Shown here: positions 7,158-15,203 of the stretch, piece after piece | How positions within the stretch are numbered: position 1 is the first letter of the stretch | Layout of the letters: each line of letters starts with the position of its first letter | Assembly: GCA_964445575.1 (NCBI GenBank) | Contig: CAYULB010000013.1 | Span: 1 to 42,362 of the forward strand | Length of the DNA: 42,362 nt | Reading direction: 5' to 3' | Source of the DNA: WJMT01 sp964445575 | GTDB taxonomy: Bacteria; Acidobacteriota; Aminicenantia; Aminicenantales; Aminicenantaceae | Notes under the pieces: model-generated | What the model was told of the DNA's origin: nothing | The model's input: the letters and a program-made list of their open reading frames with translations, nothing else | Database searches by the model: none | Position numbers and translations under genes: made by a program

Positions 7158-8669
7158 TTACACACTCCTCCCAAGTTTCCATCTTCCTAATGTTTTCCAT
7201 GGAGAAAAGGACCTTTCAACTTTTTCTTTGTCCTCTATTTTTAAATCATATTTCTTATGTTGAATTAAAAAAGCTGCTGCAAAAACCGCTAAGTCTCTGC
7301 TTTTTCTGCTTTTTTTAGAGCCTTTCCAATCCCTGAAGTGCTTTTCAATAAAATCAGTGGTTGTTTCCCCTTCCCTAAAACCATCACTGGAAATAATCTC
7401 CTTTAAAAAGGGTATACATGTCTTAACGCCTAAGATGACATAATTTTCTAATGCCTGGGCCATTCTTTTGCAGGCCATTTCCCTGTCTTCAGCCCAAACA
7501 ATCAGTTTAGCCAGAATGGGGTCATAGTAAATAGGCACTTCGCAATGGCTGTATATGCCGCTGTCCAGCCGGATGCCCGGTCCTGCTGGTTCGCTTAAAA
7601 ACAATATTTTTCCAGATGACGGAAGGAAATTGTTCTCAGGGTCCTCAGCATAAATCCGACACTCAATTGCATGACCTTTCTGTTTTAAAGAATCCTGCTT
7701 TATACTGAGTTTTTTTCCTGCCGCAAGGGCAATTTGATGCTGAACAATGTCTATTCCTGTTATAAGCTCAGTAACGGGGTGCTCCACTTGAAGCCTGGCA
7801 TTGACCTCAAGAAAATAAAAGTCTTTATCTTTATCCAGAAGAAATTCTACTGTTCCCGCATTATTGTATCCAGTGGCCTTAATGACTTTTTTGGCAACTT
7901 CTCCCATTTGATTTCTAAGGCTGCTATCCAGGGCCTGAGATGGAGATTCTTCGATTATTTTCTGGTGCCTTCTCTGAATAGAACATTCTCTTTCAAAAAG
8001 ATGGATAACATTTCCGTAATTATCAGCCAACATCTGAAACTCCACGTGACGGGGCTCCTGGATGCATTTTTCAAGATAAACCGACTCATCACCAAAGGCA
8101 GATTTAGCTTCTCTCATTCCGGCTTCAAGAGAAGACTTCAGCTTTTCCTGGGATGCCACAATACGCATCCCTTTGCCTCCACCTCCTGCGGATGCTTTTA
8201 TCATTATAGGATAGCCAATAACATTTGCTTCTTTCTCATATTCAGAAATCTTTTTAAAAACACATTTCATTCCTGGAATAATGGGGACGCCTGCCTTTTC
8301 AACAGTTTTTCTGGCCCTTACTTTATCTCCGACTAAATCCATGGCTTTTGAGTTTGGACCCACAAAAACAATGCCTTCTTTTTCACATCTTAATGAAAAA
8401 GAAGGATTTTCAGCCAAAAAGCCGTAACCAGGATGAATAGCTTGAGCCTTTTTTTCTTTAGCTGCCTTTATAATGTTATCTATATTGAGATAGCTTTCTA
8501 TGGCTGGGGCAGGTCCTATGCACACTGCCTCATCTGCCAGCTGAACATGAATACTTTTCCGGTCTTGCTCTGAGTATACAGCTACTGTTGAGATGCCCAT
8601 TTCCTTGCAGGCCCTAATGATTCTTACTGCTATTTCTCCTCTATTGGCAATCAATAATTTTTCAAACAT
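7158..8669 (-). CDS. Biotin carboxylase subunit of methylcrotonyl-CoA carboxylase (AccC/LiuD-type)
   Basis: ATP-grasp enzyme that carboxylates carrier-bound biotin with bicarbonate. Visible are the N-terminal LLIANRGEIAVRIIRA, the PGYGFLAEN motif, the ATP-binding Gly-rich loop GGGGKGM, ERECSIQRRHQK, and the active-site block FLEVNARLQVEHPVTE. It has 503 residues, slightly longer than AccC (~450) because of a C-terminal extension (residues ~450-503) that in fused enzymes leads to the BT domain; the biotin domain is encoded by the next gene. AAGGAA precedes the ATG. Its neighbours, the carboxyltransferase and hydratase of leucine degradation, point to methylcrotonyl-CoA rather than acetyl-CoA as substrate, though acyl-CoA choice lies in the beta subunit. 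Confidence 0.9.
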   Translation of the reverse strand: MFEKLLIANRGEIAVRIIRACKEMGISTVAVYSEQDRKSIHVQLADEAVCIGPAPAIESYLNIDNIIKAAKEKKAQAIHPGYGFLAENPSFSLRCEKEGIVFVGPNSKAMDLVGDKVRARKTVEKAGVPIIPGMKCVFKKISEYEKEANVIGYPIMIKASAGGGGKGMRIVASQEKLKSSLEAGMREAKSAFGDESVYLEKCIQEPRHVEFQMLADNYGNVIHLFERECSIQRRHQKIIEESPSQALDSSLRNQMGEVAKKVIKATGYNNAGTVEFLLDKDKDFYFLEVNARLQVEHPVTELITGIDIVQHQIALAAGKKLSIKQDSLKQKGHAIECRIYAEDPENNFLPSSGKILFLSEPAGPGIRLDSGIYSHCEVPIYYDPILAKLIVWAEDREMACKRMAQALENYVILGVKTCIPFLKEIISSDGFREGETTTDFIEKHFRDWKGSKKSRKSRDLAVFAAAFLIQHKKYDLKIEDKEKVERSFSPWKTLGRWKLGRSV

Positions 8670-8673
8670 TTGG

Positions 8674-9477
8674 TTATTCCTTGCGGTTTAATACCCAGTC
8701 TGGTTTCCGTTTTTCCAGAAAAGCAGTCATGCCTTCCTGACCTTCATCGCTTATCCTTAAGTCAGCTATCATTCTGGCCGTAAATTCCTGGGCTTCCTTT
8801 AATGAAATCTGAGGGACTTTAAAAAGAAGCTGCTTGCACTTTGCAATAGCATGGGGACCTGAAGACAAAAGTCTGTTTACTGTTTTATCTATTTCATGAT
8901 CGAGTTTCTCAGAAGGGACCGCATGATTTACAAGACCGATTTTTTCTGCCCTTTCAGCTGATATTCTTTCCCCTGTTAGAAAATATTCTCTGGCTTTGCT
9001 CTCCCCTATTCTTCGCACCACATAGGGTGAAATGGCTGCTGGGATAAGACCAATCTTAACTTCACTGAGACCGAATTGGGCCTTATCTGAAGCCACCACA
9101 ATATCACAAGCAGAAAGAAAGCCCACACCGCCTCCAATGGCAGCTCCATTTACCCGGGCAATGGTGGGTTTTGGAAGAGAATATATAGTGTAAAGAAGCT
9201 CAGCGATTTCCAGTGATTCCTTGAGATTCTGGTCATAGGAATAGTTTATAATTTCCTTCATCCAGTTCAAGTCAGCACCAGCACAGAAGGATTTGCCTTC
9301 CCCAGTCAATACTATGACCCGGACAGAAGAATCTTTTTTGATCCTTTTAAAAACATCAAGCATTTCAGAAATCATGGTCGAATTGAATGCATTGTGCACC
9401 TGGGGCTTGTTTAAAATCAGTCTGGCTTTTCTTTCTCCTTTTTCAAACAGGATAGTTTTATATTCTTTTTTTTCCAT
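8674..9477 (-). CDS. Methylglutaconyl-CoA hydratase-like crotonase (LiuC type)
   Basis: Crotonase-fold enzyme expected to interconvert 3-methylglutaconyl-CoA and 3-hydroxy-3-methylglutaryl-CoA. The CoA/oxyanion segment FCAGADLNWM is typical of the bacterial methylglutaconyl-CoA hydratase branch. The second oxyanion loop GAAIGGGVGFLSACD lacks the first catalytic Glu of mitochondrial enoyl-CoA hydratase, as in this branch, while the Glu in FGLSEVKIGLIP is kept. The ATG at 9477 (267 residues) is preferred to the upstream start at 9498, since it is where the crotonase family begins. It directly follows the carboxyltransferase gene (stop at 9479) and precedes biotin carboxylase by 4 bases. Confidence 0.85.
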   Translation of the reverse strand: MEKKEYKTILFEKGERKARLILNKPQVHNAFNSTMISEMLDVFKRIKKDSSVRVIVLTGEGKSFCAGADLNWMKEIINYSYDQNLKESLEIAELLYTIYSLPKPTIARVNGAAIGGGVGFLSACDIVVASDKAQFGLSEVKIGLIPAAISPYVVRRIGESKAREYFLTGERISAERAEKIGLVNHAVPSEKLDHEIDKTVNRLLSSGPHAIAKCKQLLFKVPQISLKEAQEFTARMIADLRISDEGQEGMTAFLEKRKPDWVLNRKE

Positions 9478-9478
9478 T

Positions 9479-11086
9479 TTACATTCTAAAAATCCCAACC
9501 TTATAGTCAGGAATGGTTTGACTAAGGCTCATGGAAATGCCAAGAGCCAAGGCTTCTCTTGTTTCTAAAGGTTCAATAATGCCATCATCCCATAAACGGG
9601 CTGAGCTGTAATAAGGGCTTCCTTCAAAATCATATTTTTCTAAAATGGGCTTTTTAATCTTGATTTTATCCTCTTCAGTTATCTTTTTTCCTTTTTTCTC
9701 ATGCTGCTTCTCTTTTACTGTTAAAAGCACATTGGCTGCTTGTTCTCCACCCATAACACTTATCCGAGCGTTGGGCCACATCCATAAAAGCCGCGGACCG
9801 TAGGCTCTTCCACACATAGCGTAATTCCCCGCACCATATGAACCGCCTATAATAACTGTGAATTTCGGCACATCTGCATTGGCAACCGCATGAACCATTT
9901 TAGCGCCGTCTTTGGCAATTCCACCATGCTCATACTGCTTTCCGACAATAAAGCCAGTGATGTTTTGGAGAAAAACCAAAGGAATTTTTCTCATGGCGCA
10001 CAAAGTTATAAAATGAGCTCCTTTTAGAGAGCTTTCAGAAAACAAAACTCCATTGTTTGCCACGATTCCAACTGGATACCCCATTATCCTTGCAAATCCA
10101 CAAATTAGCGTTAATCCGTACTTCTCCTTAAATTCCTGGAACCGGCTTCCGTCCACAATCCTTGCAATGACTTCTCTGCTGTCAAAAGGCTTTCTTAAGT
10201 CTCTAGGGACAATGCCCATGAGTTCTTCAGGGTCATAATAGGGCTCTTCAGGTTCTTTACAGTCCAGCTGAAATTTATTCGGGGGGTCCAGGGTTTCAAT
10301 TATGTTTCTGGCTATTTTTAAAGCATGTTCATCATCCTGTGCAAAATAGTCAGAAACACCCGATATCCTGCAGTGCACATCTGCTCCTCCCAAATCCTCA
10401 TCACTCACTTCCTCCCCTGTTGCAGCTTTGACTAAAGGGGGTCCCCCTATAAAAATAGTTCCCTGCTCTTTCACAATCACTGTTTCATCACTCATAGCAG
10501 GAACATAAGCGCCTCCGGCAGTACAGGACCCCATCACAATTGAAATCTGTGGAATTCCCATAGCAGAGAGCCGGGCTTGGTTGTAAAAAATGCGTCCGAA
10601 GTGCTCCTTATCCGGAAACGTCCCTGCCTGATGAGGAAGAAATATTCCTCCTGAATCAACTAAGTAAATACAGGGGAGGCAATTCTCCATGGCAACTTCC
10701 TGAGCCCTGATATGTTTTTTAATGGTCATGGGGAAATAAGTTCCTCCTTTAACCGTCGCATCATTGGCAATCACCAGGACTTCACGTCCATGAACAACCC
10801 CTATTCCGGTAATCATACTGGCTGAAGGAGCCTGATCCTCATACATCCCATATGCAGCCAGAGGACTTAATTCTAAAAAAGGAGTGTTCCGGTCAAAAAG
10901 TCTTTCCAAGCGCTCTCTTGCAAGCAGCTTGTTTCTAGACTTATGAAGTTTTCTGTATTTTTCAGGACCTCCTTTTTTAATCCGGCTGAGATTTTTCCTG
11001 TATTCCTGAACCACTTTCTCCATATATTCGGCATTTTTTTTAAATTCAGGGCTTTCTGTATTTATATTGCTTTTGATTCTAAACAT
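9479..11086 (-). CDS. liuB: Methylcrotonyl-CoA carboxylase carboxyltransferase (beta) subunit
   Basis: Transfers the carboxyl group from biotin to 3-methylcrotonyl-CoA, giving 3-methylglutaconyl-CoA. It has two crotonase-like halves (residues ~30-290 and ~300-535). Features matching MCC-beta include RERLERLFDRNTPFLELS, the LVDSGGIFLPHQAGTFPD segment, GSCTAGGAYVPAMSDE, GPPLVKAATGEEVSDEDLGG, and the C-terminal SYGAGNYAMCGRAYGPRLLW. Length (535) equals that of typical LiuB proteins. Starts 66 bases after the DUF35 gene stop; AGGAATG lies upstream of the ATG. With the hydratase, biotin carboxylase and BCCP genes it makes a complete MCC with split alpha subunit. Confidence 0.9.
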   Translation of the reverse strand: MFRIKSNINTESPEFKKNAEYMEKVVQEYRKNLSRIKKGGPEKYRKLHKSRNKLLARERLERLFDRNTPFLELSPLAAYGMYEDQAPSASMITGIGVVHGREVLVIANDATVKGGTYFPMTIKKHIRAQEVAMENCLPCIYLVDSGGIFLPHQAGTFPDKEHFGRIFYNQARLSAMGIPQISIVMGSCTAGGAYVPAMSDETVIVKEQGTIFIGGPPLVKAATGEEVSDEDLGGADVHCRISGVSDYFAQDDEHALKIARNIIETLDPPNKFQLDCKEPEEPYYDPEELMGIVPRDLRKPFDSREVIARIVDGSRFQEFKEKYGLTLICGFARIMGYPVGIVANNGVLFSESSLKGAHFITLCAMRKIPLVFLQNITGFIVGKQYEHGGIAKDGAKMVHAVANADVPKFTVIIGGSYGAGNYAMCGRAYGPRLLWMWPNARISVMGGEQAANVLLTVKEKQHEKKGKKITEEDKIKIKKPILEKYDFEGSPYYSSARLWDDGIIEPLETREALALGISMSLSQTIPDYKVGIFRM

Positions 11087-11152
11087 GTTTCATTCCTCAA
11101 TTTTGTAAATTATAAATGGTAACGAACAGAACACTCTTTTTGAAAACACTTT

Positions 11153-11548
11153 TTATGAATCAGGAACAAACTTATATCCATAACACAGTATCCCTGAATG
11201 TCCTTCATGGAAAAGCTTTCTGAACTCAATCTTAAGAGGAATTCCTACTTTCAGGTCATCAAAATCACATTCCACTACCTGACCCATTAATTTCACTCCA
11301 TCATCCAATTTAACTATACCGATAGCATAAGGTGATTGATCTTTAAAGGAACTGGGCGGAACCCTTATGATTGTGTAACTCAATAACTTTCCTTTTTCTG
11401 CAATCTTTGTTTTTACTAAATCTTGATTTTTACATTCTGGGCATACCAGCCGCGGCGGAAAAAATTTCTTTTCACACTTATCACAACTGTTTGCTTCCAG
11501 TCTGTACCTTTGAGGTATCTCTCTCCAATATCTTGATGGTGTGGTCAT
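11153..11548 (-). CDS. DUF35 Zn-ribbon/OB-fold protein, partner of thiolase/HMG-CoA synthase
   Basis: A 131-residue protein with a rubredoxin-like zinc ribbon (Cys22, Cys25, Cys36, Cys39: CDKC, then CPEC) followed by a DUF35 OB-fold domain (residues ~48-125) with the conserved YTIIRVPPSSFKDQSPYAIG. In archaea, proteins of this family bridge acetoacetyl-CoA thiolase and HMG-CoA synthase in a channeling complex; the same gene trio (HMGCS, thiolase, DUF35) is present here in that order, so the same role is likely. The stop of the thiolase gene lies 15 bases upstream. Confidence 0.85.
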   Translation of the reverse strand: MTTPSRYWREIPQRYRLEANSCDKCEKKFFPPRLVCPECKNQDLVKTKIAEKGKLLSYTIIRVPPSSFKDQSPYAIGIVKLDDGVKLMGQVVECDFDDLKVGIPLKIEFRKLFHEGHSGILCYGYKFVPDS

Positions 11549-11563
11549 TTTATTTCTCCTTTC

Positions 11564-12721
11564 TCACTCTCTCTCAAATATGTGTACAACAGTGCTGGCA
11601 CCACTGCCTCCCATATTTTGAGTGAGTCCAATGCGTGCATCCTTGACCTGCCTTTCTTTGGCTTTTCCTCTCAGCTGCTTTATGACTTCTACAACTTGAG
11701 CGATTCCTGTGGCTCCCACAGGATGTCCTTTGGATTTTAATCCTCCGCTGGGATTTATGGGGATATCTCCCTCTATAGATGTCCTTCCTTTTTCCACGGC
11801 TTCCCCGGATTTTCCCTTTTCAACTATCCCTAATGCCTCCATAACACAAAGTTCAGCAATAGTGAAGCAGTCATGGACCTCAAACAGGTCAATATCACTA
11901 GGCTTTATCCCAGCCATATCATAAGCCCTTTTTCCTGCCCTGTAAGTGGACTCTAACCAACTGATTTCTTCTCGTTGACTGAGGGCAATGGAATCTGTAG
12001 CGTTACCCGTGCCTATGACTTTAATGATAGGATCTTTTTTTAACTTTTTTGCCAGTTCCACGGGGCATATGATCGCAGCAGCAGCTCCATCTGTTATGGG
12101 AGAACAATCCAATATCCTTAAGGGATCAGCGACCTTTACTGAATTCAAGACATCATCCACAGTAATTTTGAACGGGAACTGAGCAAGAGGATTCTTTGAA
12201 CCGTTTAGATGATTCTTCACAGCAACCTGGGCCATCTGCTTTCTGGTGGTTCCATATTTATTCATATGATCCACGGCAATCAAAGCGTATAAGCCCGGGA
12301 ATGTAACACCATGGTAGCATTCATATTCCTGGTCAGCAGCCGTTCCTAAGGCATAGGTCGCTTCATCTCCCCCTACATCGGTCATCTTCTCGATCCCGCT
12401 CACCAGTACAATATCGTTCATTCCACTTGCGACCTCAATAAATCCTAATCTCATGGCAAGCCCCCCTGATGCACAGGCTGATTCAACCCTGGTTGAAGGA
12501 ACAGGGCTGCAGCCCAAATAATCAGCCAGAAGAGCCGCAATATGCTCTTGACCCACAAAAATGCCAGATGACATAGACCCTATATACATCGAATCTATAT
12601 GATCTACCCCGGAATCTTCTATGGCCATAAGGGCAGTCTCTACATAAATATCTCTCAGGGATTTCTCCCAAAGTTCACCCCATTTTGTCATTCCAATTCC
12701 TATTACAGCTACATCTCTCAT
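11564..12721 (-). CDS. Acetyl-CoA acetyltransferase (archaeal-type / SCP2-like thiolase)
   Basis: Thiolase-fold enzyme joining two acetyl-CoA to acetoacetyl-CoA (or the reverse). The nucleophile is Cys83 in ESACASGG; the C-terminal catalytic parts are HDCF (residues ~283) and GHPVGATG. It lacks the long loop of classical tetrameric thiolases and has 385 residues, as in archaeal acetoacetyl-CoA thiolases encoded beside HMG-CoA synthase. Between HMGCS (10 bases upstream) and DUF35 (15 bases downstream), so it most likely feeds acetoacetyl-CoA directly to, or takes it from, HMG-CoA synthase. Confidence 0.88.
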   Translation of the reverse strand: MRDVAVIGIGMTKWGELWEKSLRDIYVETALMAIEDSGVDHIDSMYIGSMSSGIFVGQEHIAALLADYLGCSPVPSTRVESACASGGLAMRLGFIEVASGMNDIVLVSGIEKMTDVGGDEATYALGTAADQEYECYHGVTFPGLYALIAVDHMNKYGTTRKQMAQVAVKNHLNGSKNPLAQFPFKITVDDVLNSVKVADPLRILDCSPITDGAAAAIICPVELAKKLKKDPIIKVIGTGNATDSIALSQREEISWLESTYRAGKRAYDMAGIKPSDIDLFEVHDCFTIAELCVMEALGIVEKGKSGEAVEKGRTSIEGDIPINPSGGLKSKGHPVGATGIAQVVEVIKQLRGKAKERQVKDARIGLTQNMGGSGASTVVHIFERE

Positions 12722-12731
12722 TTTTTCCCTC

Positions 12732-13778
12732 CTAATCGGCTTTCCTTATTTTTTCTCTGAATTTGGCATATTCACCATACTCAAGATAGTTTTTATTGTT
12801 GTTAAGAATATCTCTGGTTAGAGGAGCTGAATTCCTTACCTCCTCGATTCTTGAAGTCACCTTCATAATGAAAGCATCACTGCCTGCGCCAGAACCGTAA
12901 GAAACCAGCAGAATGGTATCCCCAGGTTTTGCTATATCCAGAGTAGCTGTTAGTCCAAGAGGTGATGATCCTGAGTAGGTATTCCCAAGTCTATTCACCA
13001 ACCACCCAGGTTCAATCTGTTCTTTTGAAAATCCTAATTTCTTTCCGACCTTAAAAGGAAATTTTCCATTCGGCTGATGAAATACCACATAATTAAAATC
13101 ATCCGCTTTCAGATCTGCCTTTTTCATAATGCCTTCAGCAGCTCCTATTATATGCTTGAAGTAGGCAGGCTCTCCTGTAAATCGGCCTCCGTGTTGAGGA
13201 TAGTATTCATACTCTCTCCTCCAAAAATCTGGAGTGTCTGTCATGTAAGAATAAGTATCAAGTATTTCTGCAACTACCTTTTCTTTTCCAAAAATAAAAG
13301 CAGCCGCCCCTGCTGCTGTTGAATATTCCAGGGCATCTCCTGGTGCTCCTTGAGAAGTATCCGCTCCGATTCCCAATCCGTATTTTACTATCCCTGTTTT
13401 AACCAGATTCAATGCAACAAACATTCCCTCCGTGCCGGCTTTGCAAGCGAATTCAAAGTCTGCTGTATGAACCTCTGGAGTGGCTCCCAGCGCTTCTGCG
13501 ACTACTGTGCCGCTGGGTTTTACGGCATAAGGATGGGATTCAGATCCAATATAGACCGCACCAATATCAACAGGATCGATCCCGGCTCTTTTCAAAGCAC
13601 TTTTTGACGCTTCAACAGACATGGTAATGGTATCCTGATCAGGAGAAGGAACAGATTTTTCCTCCAACATCAAGCCCTTTTTGTAACTGGGAGCATCAGC
13701 TCCCCATACTTTTGCTATTTCTTCTACCTTAATTCTGTTTCTTGGTATATAGGCACCATAGCCTACAATTCCTTCCAT
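12732..13778 (-). CDS. Hydroxymethylglutaryl-CoA synthase, archaeal type
   Basis: Condenses acetyl-CoA with acetoacetyl-CoA to HMG-CoA. Catalytic residues are visible: Glu80 in IGSESHPYAV, Cys112 in DFEFACKAGTEG, and His234 in VVFHQPNGKFP; the NTYSGSSPLGL motif near residue 265 and GSGAGSDAF near 297 complete the thiolase-superfamily fold. At 348 residues it matches the short archaeal enzymes, not the ~450-residue eukaryotic ones. AAGGGAGG lies before the ATG. It is the first gene of a seven-gene minus-strand cluster. No mevalonate-pathway gene (HMG-CoA reductase, kinases) or HMG-CoA lyase occurs in the window. Confidence 0.9.
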   Translation of the reverse strand: MEGIVGYGAYIPRNRIKVEEIAKVWGADAPSYKKGLMLEEKSVPSPDQDTITMSVEASKSALKRAGIDPVDIGAVYIGSESHPYAVKPSGTVVAEALGATPEVHTADFEFACKAGTEGMFVALNLVKTGIVKYGLGIGADTSQGAPGDALEYSTAAGAAAFIFGKEKVVAEILDTYSYMTDTPDFWRREYEYYPQHGGRFTGEPAYFKHIIGAAEGIMKKADLKADDFNYVVFHQPNGKFPFKVGKKLGFSKEQIEPGWLVNRLGNTYSGSSPLGLTATLDIAKPGDTILLVSYGSGAGSDAFIMKVTSRIEEVRNSAPLTRDILNNNKNYLEYGEYAKFREKIRKAD

Positions 13779-13917
13779 TTAAGCCTCCCTTATGAAAAAA
13801 TGCTTTTGCCATATAAGCCTACATATCTGAATTTTTTGGCAATTCTCAAGAAATTATCCTGTCATACTTGCCTATTACAAGTCAAGAATTTTTCATTTTC
13901 AAGTTGATAATCATTTC

Positions 13918-13958
13918 ATCACGAACCTAAAAAACAGCCTAAAAAACAGTACCGTGAT
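13918..13958. promoter_or_regulatory. Tandem 12-bp repeat enclosed by an inverted repeat; possible operator
   Basis: CCTAAAAAACAG occurs twice, back to back and without mismatch, at 13926-13937 and 13938-13949. The pair is bracketed by ATCACG (13918-13923) and its reverse complement CGTGAT (13953-13958). It lies about 140-180 bases upstream of the HMGCS start and about 95 bases upstream of the sigma70-like promoter of the other operon. An operator read by a repressor or activator is plausible, but nothing in the sequence names the regulator. Confidence 0.4.
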
Positions 13959-14049
13959 ACCTGTTCACCTATTTTTTTGTCCATCTAGTTTATTTGATTA
14001 GATGATTCTGTTTAGTGCGAGAAAGAAAGGAATGATTCGTTCAAGTGAA

Positions 14050-14077
14050 TTGACACAGCCTTTATATAGAATAAAAT
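14050..14077 (+). promoter_or_regulatory. Sigma70-type promoter for the second ECF sigma operon
   Basis: TTGACA at 14050-14055 is separated by 16 bases from TAAAAT at 14072-14077 (perfect -35, 5 of 6 at -10). The expected transcript start near 14084 leaves a ~60-base leader before the GTG at 14144. This would give basal transcription alongside the ECF-type promoter further downstream. Confidence 0.6.
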
Positions 14078-14101
14078 AAAAATCTCAATAAAAAAGGTTA
14101 C

Positions 14102-14129
14102 GGAACTTTTCAAGACCGAAATTCGTCTA
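14102..14129 (+). promoter_or_regulatory. ECF-type promoter, probably autoregulatory
   Basis: GGAAC at 14102-14106 and CGTCTA at 14124-14129, with 17 bases between, match the general ECF promoter plan (GGAAC/CGTC with 16-17 base spacing). It lies directly upstream of an ECF sigma gene, as expected for autoregulation. A start near 14136-14137 would leave only about 7 leader bases before the GTG at 14144. No other copy of the pair was found near a gene start in the window. Confidence 0.5.
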
Positions 14130-14143
14130 TTTAGGTGTGATTA

Positions 14144-14713
14144 GTGGAAATCAAACAAATTATAAAAGGATGCAAAAAAGGAAACCAAAGGTCCTGGAAA
14201 ATGTTCATAGACCTATATTCAAAAAAAATATTTAATCTTGCCTATCAATTCACAAGGTCTTATGAAACTTCTGAAGACCTGACGCAAGAAATATTTATCA
14301 AAGTCCACAATTCTCTTCATAAATATGATTTTGGGAAAAATTTCAATTCCTGGATTCTTACTTTATCCCGAAATTATCTTATCGACCATTATAGAAAAAC
14401 AAAGTTTGAGAAAAAAAAGCGCAACGACTTTAATGAGCATTCTCTTGAATCAGAAGGAGAGTACAATCCTGAAAAAAACATTCAAAAAGAGCAGAGCCAA
14501 AAATCAGTTTGGGATGGATTAAAAGCATTGAATCCTGATGTACGCATGGCTGTCATTCTCAGAGATATTCAGGAAAATAAATATGAGGAAATTGCTGAAA
14601 TCATGTCGTCACCTGTAGGAACCGTAAAATCCAGAGTAAACCGAGGACGACTGCAGCTGGCAAAAATAATCAAAGAAAAAAAGGAGAAAAATGATGAACT
14701 GTCAAAAAATTAG
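14144..14713 (+). CDS. ECF-type RNA polymerase sigma factor
   Basis: A 189-residue ECF sigma: region 2 at ~18-88 (YSKKIFNLAYQFTRSYETSE, then LTQEIFIKVH and FNSWILTLSRNYLIDHYR) and region 4 at ~125-178 (LNPDVRMAVILRDIQENKYE, then EIAEIMSSPVGTVKSRVNRG). GTG start at 14144 with a modest AGGTG just upstream. Its stop lies inside the next gene, a zinc-finger anti-sigma (23-base overlap), indicating translational coupling. The rest of the operon encodes membrane and surface-like proteins, so the regulon probably concerns envelope stress. Confidence 0.9.
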   Translation: MEIKQIIKGCKKGNQRSWKMFIDLYSKKIFNLAYQFTRSYETSEDLTQEIFIKVHNSLHKYDFGKNFNSWILTLSRNYLIDHYRKTKFEKKKRNDFNEHSLESEGEYNPEKNIQKEQSQKSVWDGLKALNPDVRMAVILRDIQENKYEEIAEIMSSPVGTVKSRVNRGRLQLAKIIKEKKEKNDELSKN

Positions 14714-15203
14714 AAAATATCTTTCTCCTTTTATAGAAAACGAATTAAGCCAGGAGAAAAAAGCTTTAGTAGAAAATCACCTAGAAAAATGTCCTGAATG
14801 CGCGGACTTTCTTTCCTATATAAAAGAAGCAAAAAATTCATTGGCTGAAATACCAGAAGTTGATGTAAGCTCAGCTCTTTTAAAAAGATTGTATAAAATA
14901 CCAAAAAAGAAATTTAAACTGAGCCTTGATTTTCTTTTAAAACCTGCCCTTCAACCAATCCTGGCTGCAGCAATGATTTTTATGACCTTAATAACACTCT
15001 ATTCTTTAAATCCGGAAAAGGATCAAATTAATAAATATATTAATCAGCACATACACATGAGCTACAGCAAAATAGAAAGGTTATATGCGAAAGCAGGATC
15101 TTTAACTAACACTCTCGCTGGATATAAAGAAAATATCCTTTTTTCTATTAAAAACACTGATTTTTTCTGGAAAAAAACAATCAACCATAAAGGGAGGATT
15201 TAA
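14691..15203 (+). CDS. Zinc-finger anti-sigma factor (zf-HC2 type), membrane-anchored
   Basis: 170 residues. The N-terminal zf-HC2 domain has Cys4 and, further on, HLEKCPEC, i.e. the HxxxCxxC zinc motif of ZAS anti-sigma factors (about residues 30-37). A single membrane segment follows (PILAAAMIFMTLITLYSL, about residues 86-103), leaving a ~65-residue outer tail. It overlaps the sigma gene by 23 bases. The protein would hold the ECF sigma at the membrane until an envelope or redox signal frees it. Two adjacent ATG codons mark the start; GGAG lies about six bases upstream. Confidence 0.83.
   Translation: MMNCQKIRKYLSPFIENELSQEKKALVENHLEKCPECADFLSYIKEAKNSLAEIPEVDVSSALLKRLYKIPKKKFKLSLDFLLKPALQPILAAAMIFMTLITLYSLNPEKDQINKYINQHIHMSYSKIERLYAKAGSLTNTLAGYKENILFSIKNTDFFWKKTINHKGRI

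Larger units (their letters stand above)
13779..14143. other. Divergent intergenic region (365 bp) between HMGCS and ECF sigma
   Basis: No gene is seen here. It separates the divergent HMGCS cluster (-) and the second ECF sigma operon (+). It holds a candidate regulatory repeat at 13918-13958, a sigma70-like promoter at 14050-14077 and an ECF-like promoter at 14102-14129, listed separately. I could not pick a convincing -10/-35 pair for the minus-strand HMGCS gene. Confidence 0.7.

Noticed and set aside
13905..13922. GATAATCATT in the HMGCS upstream region as a Fur box
   Set aside because: Only about half of the 19-bp Fur consensus is matched and the flanking genes have no iron link.
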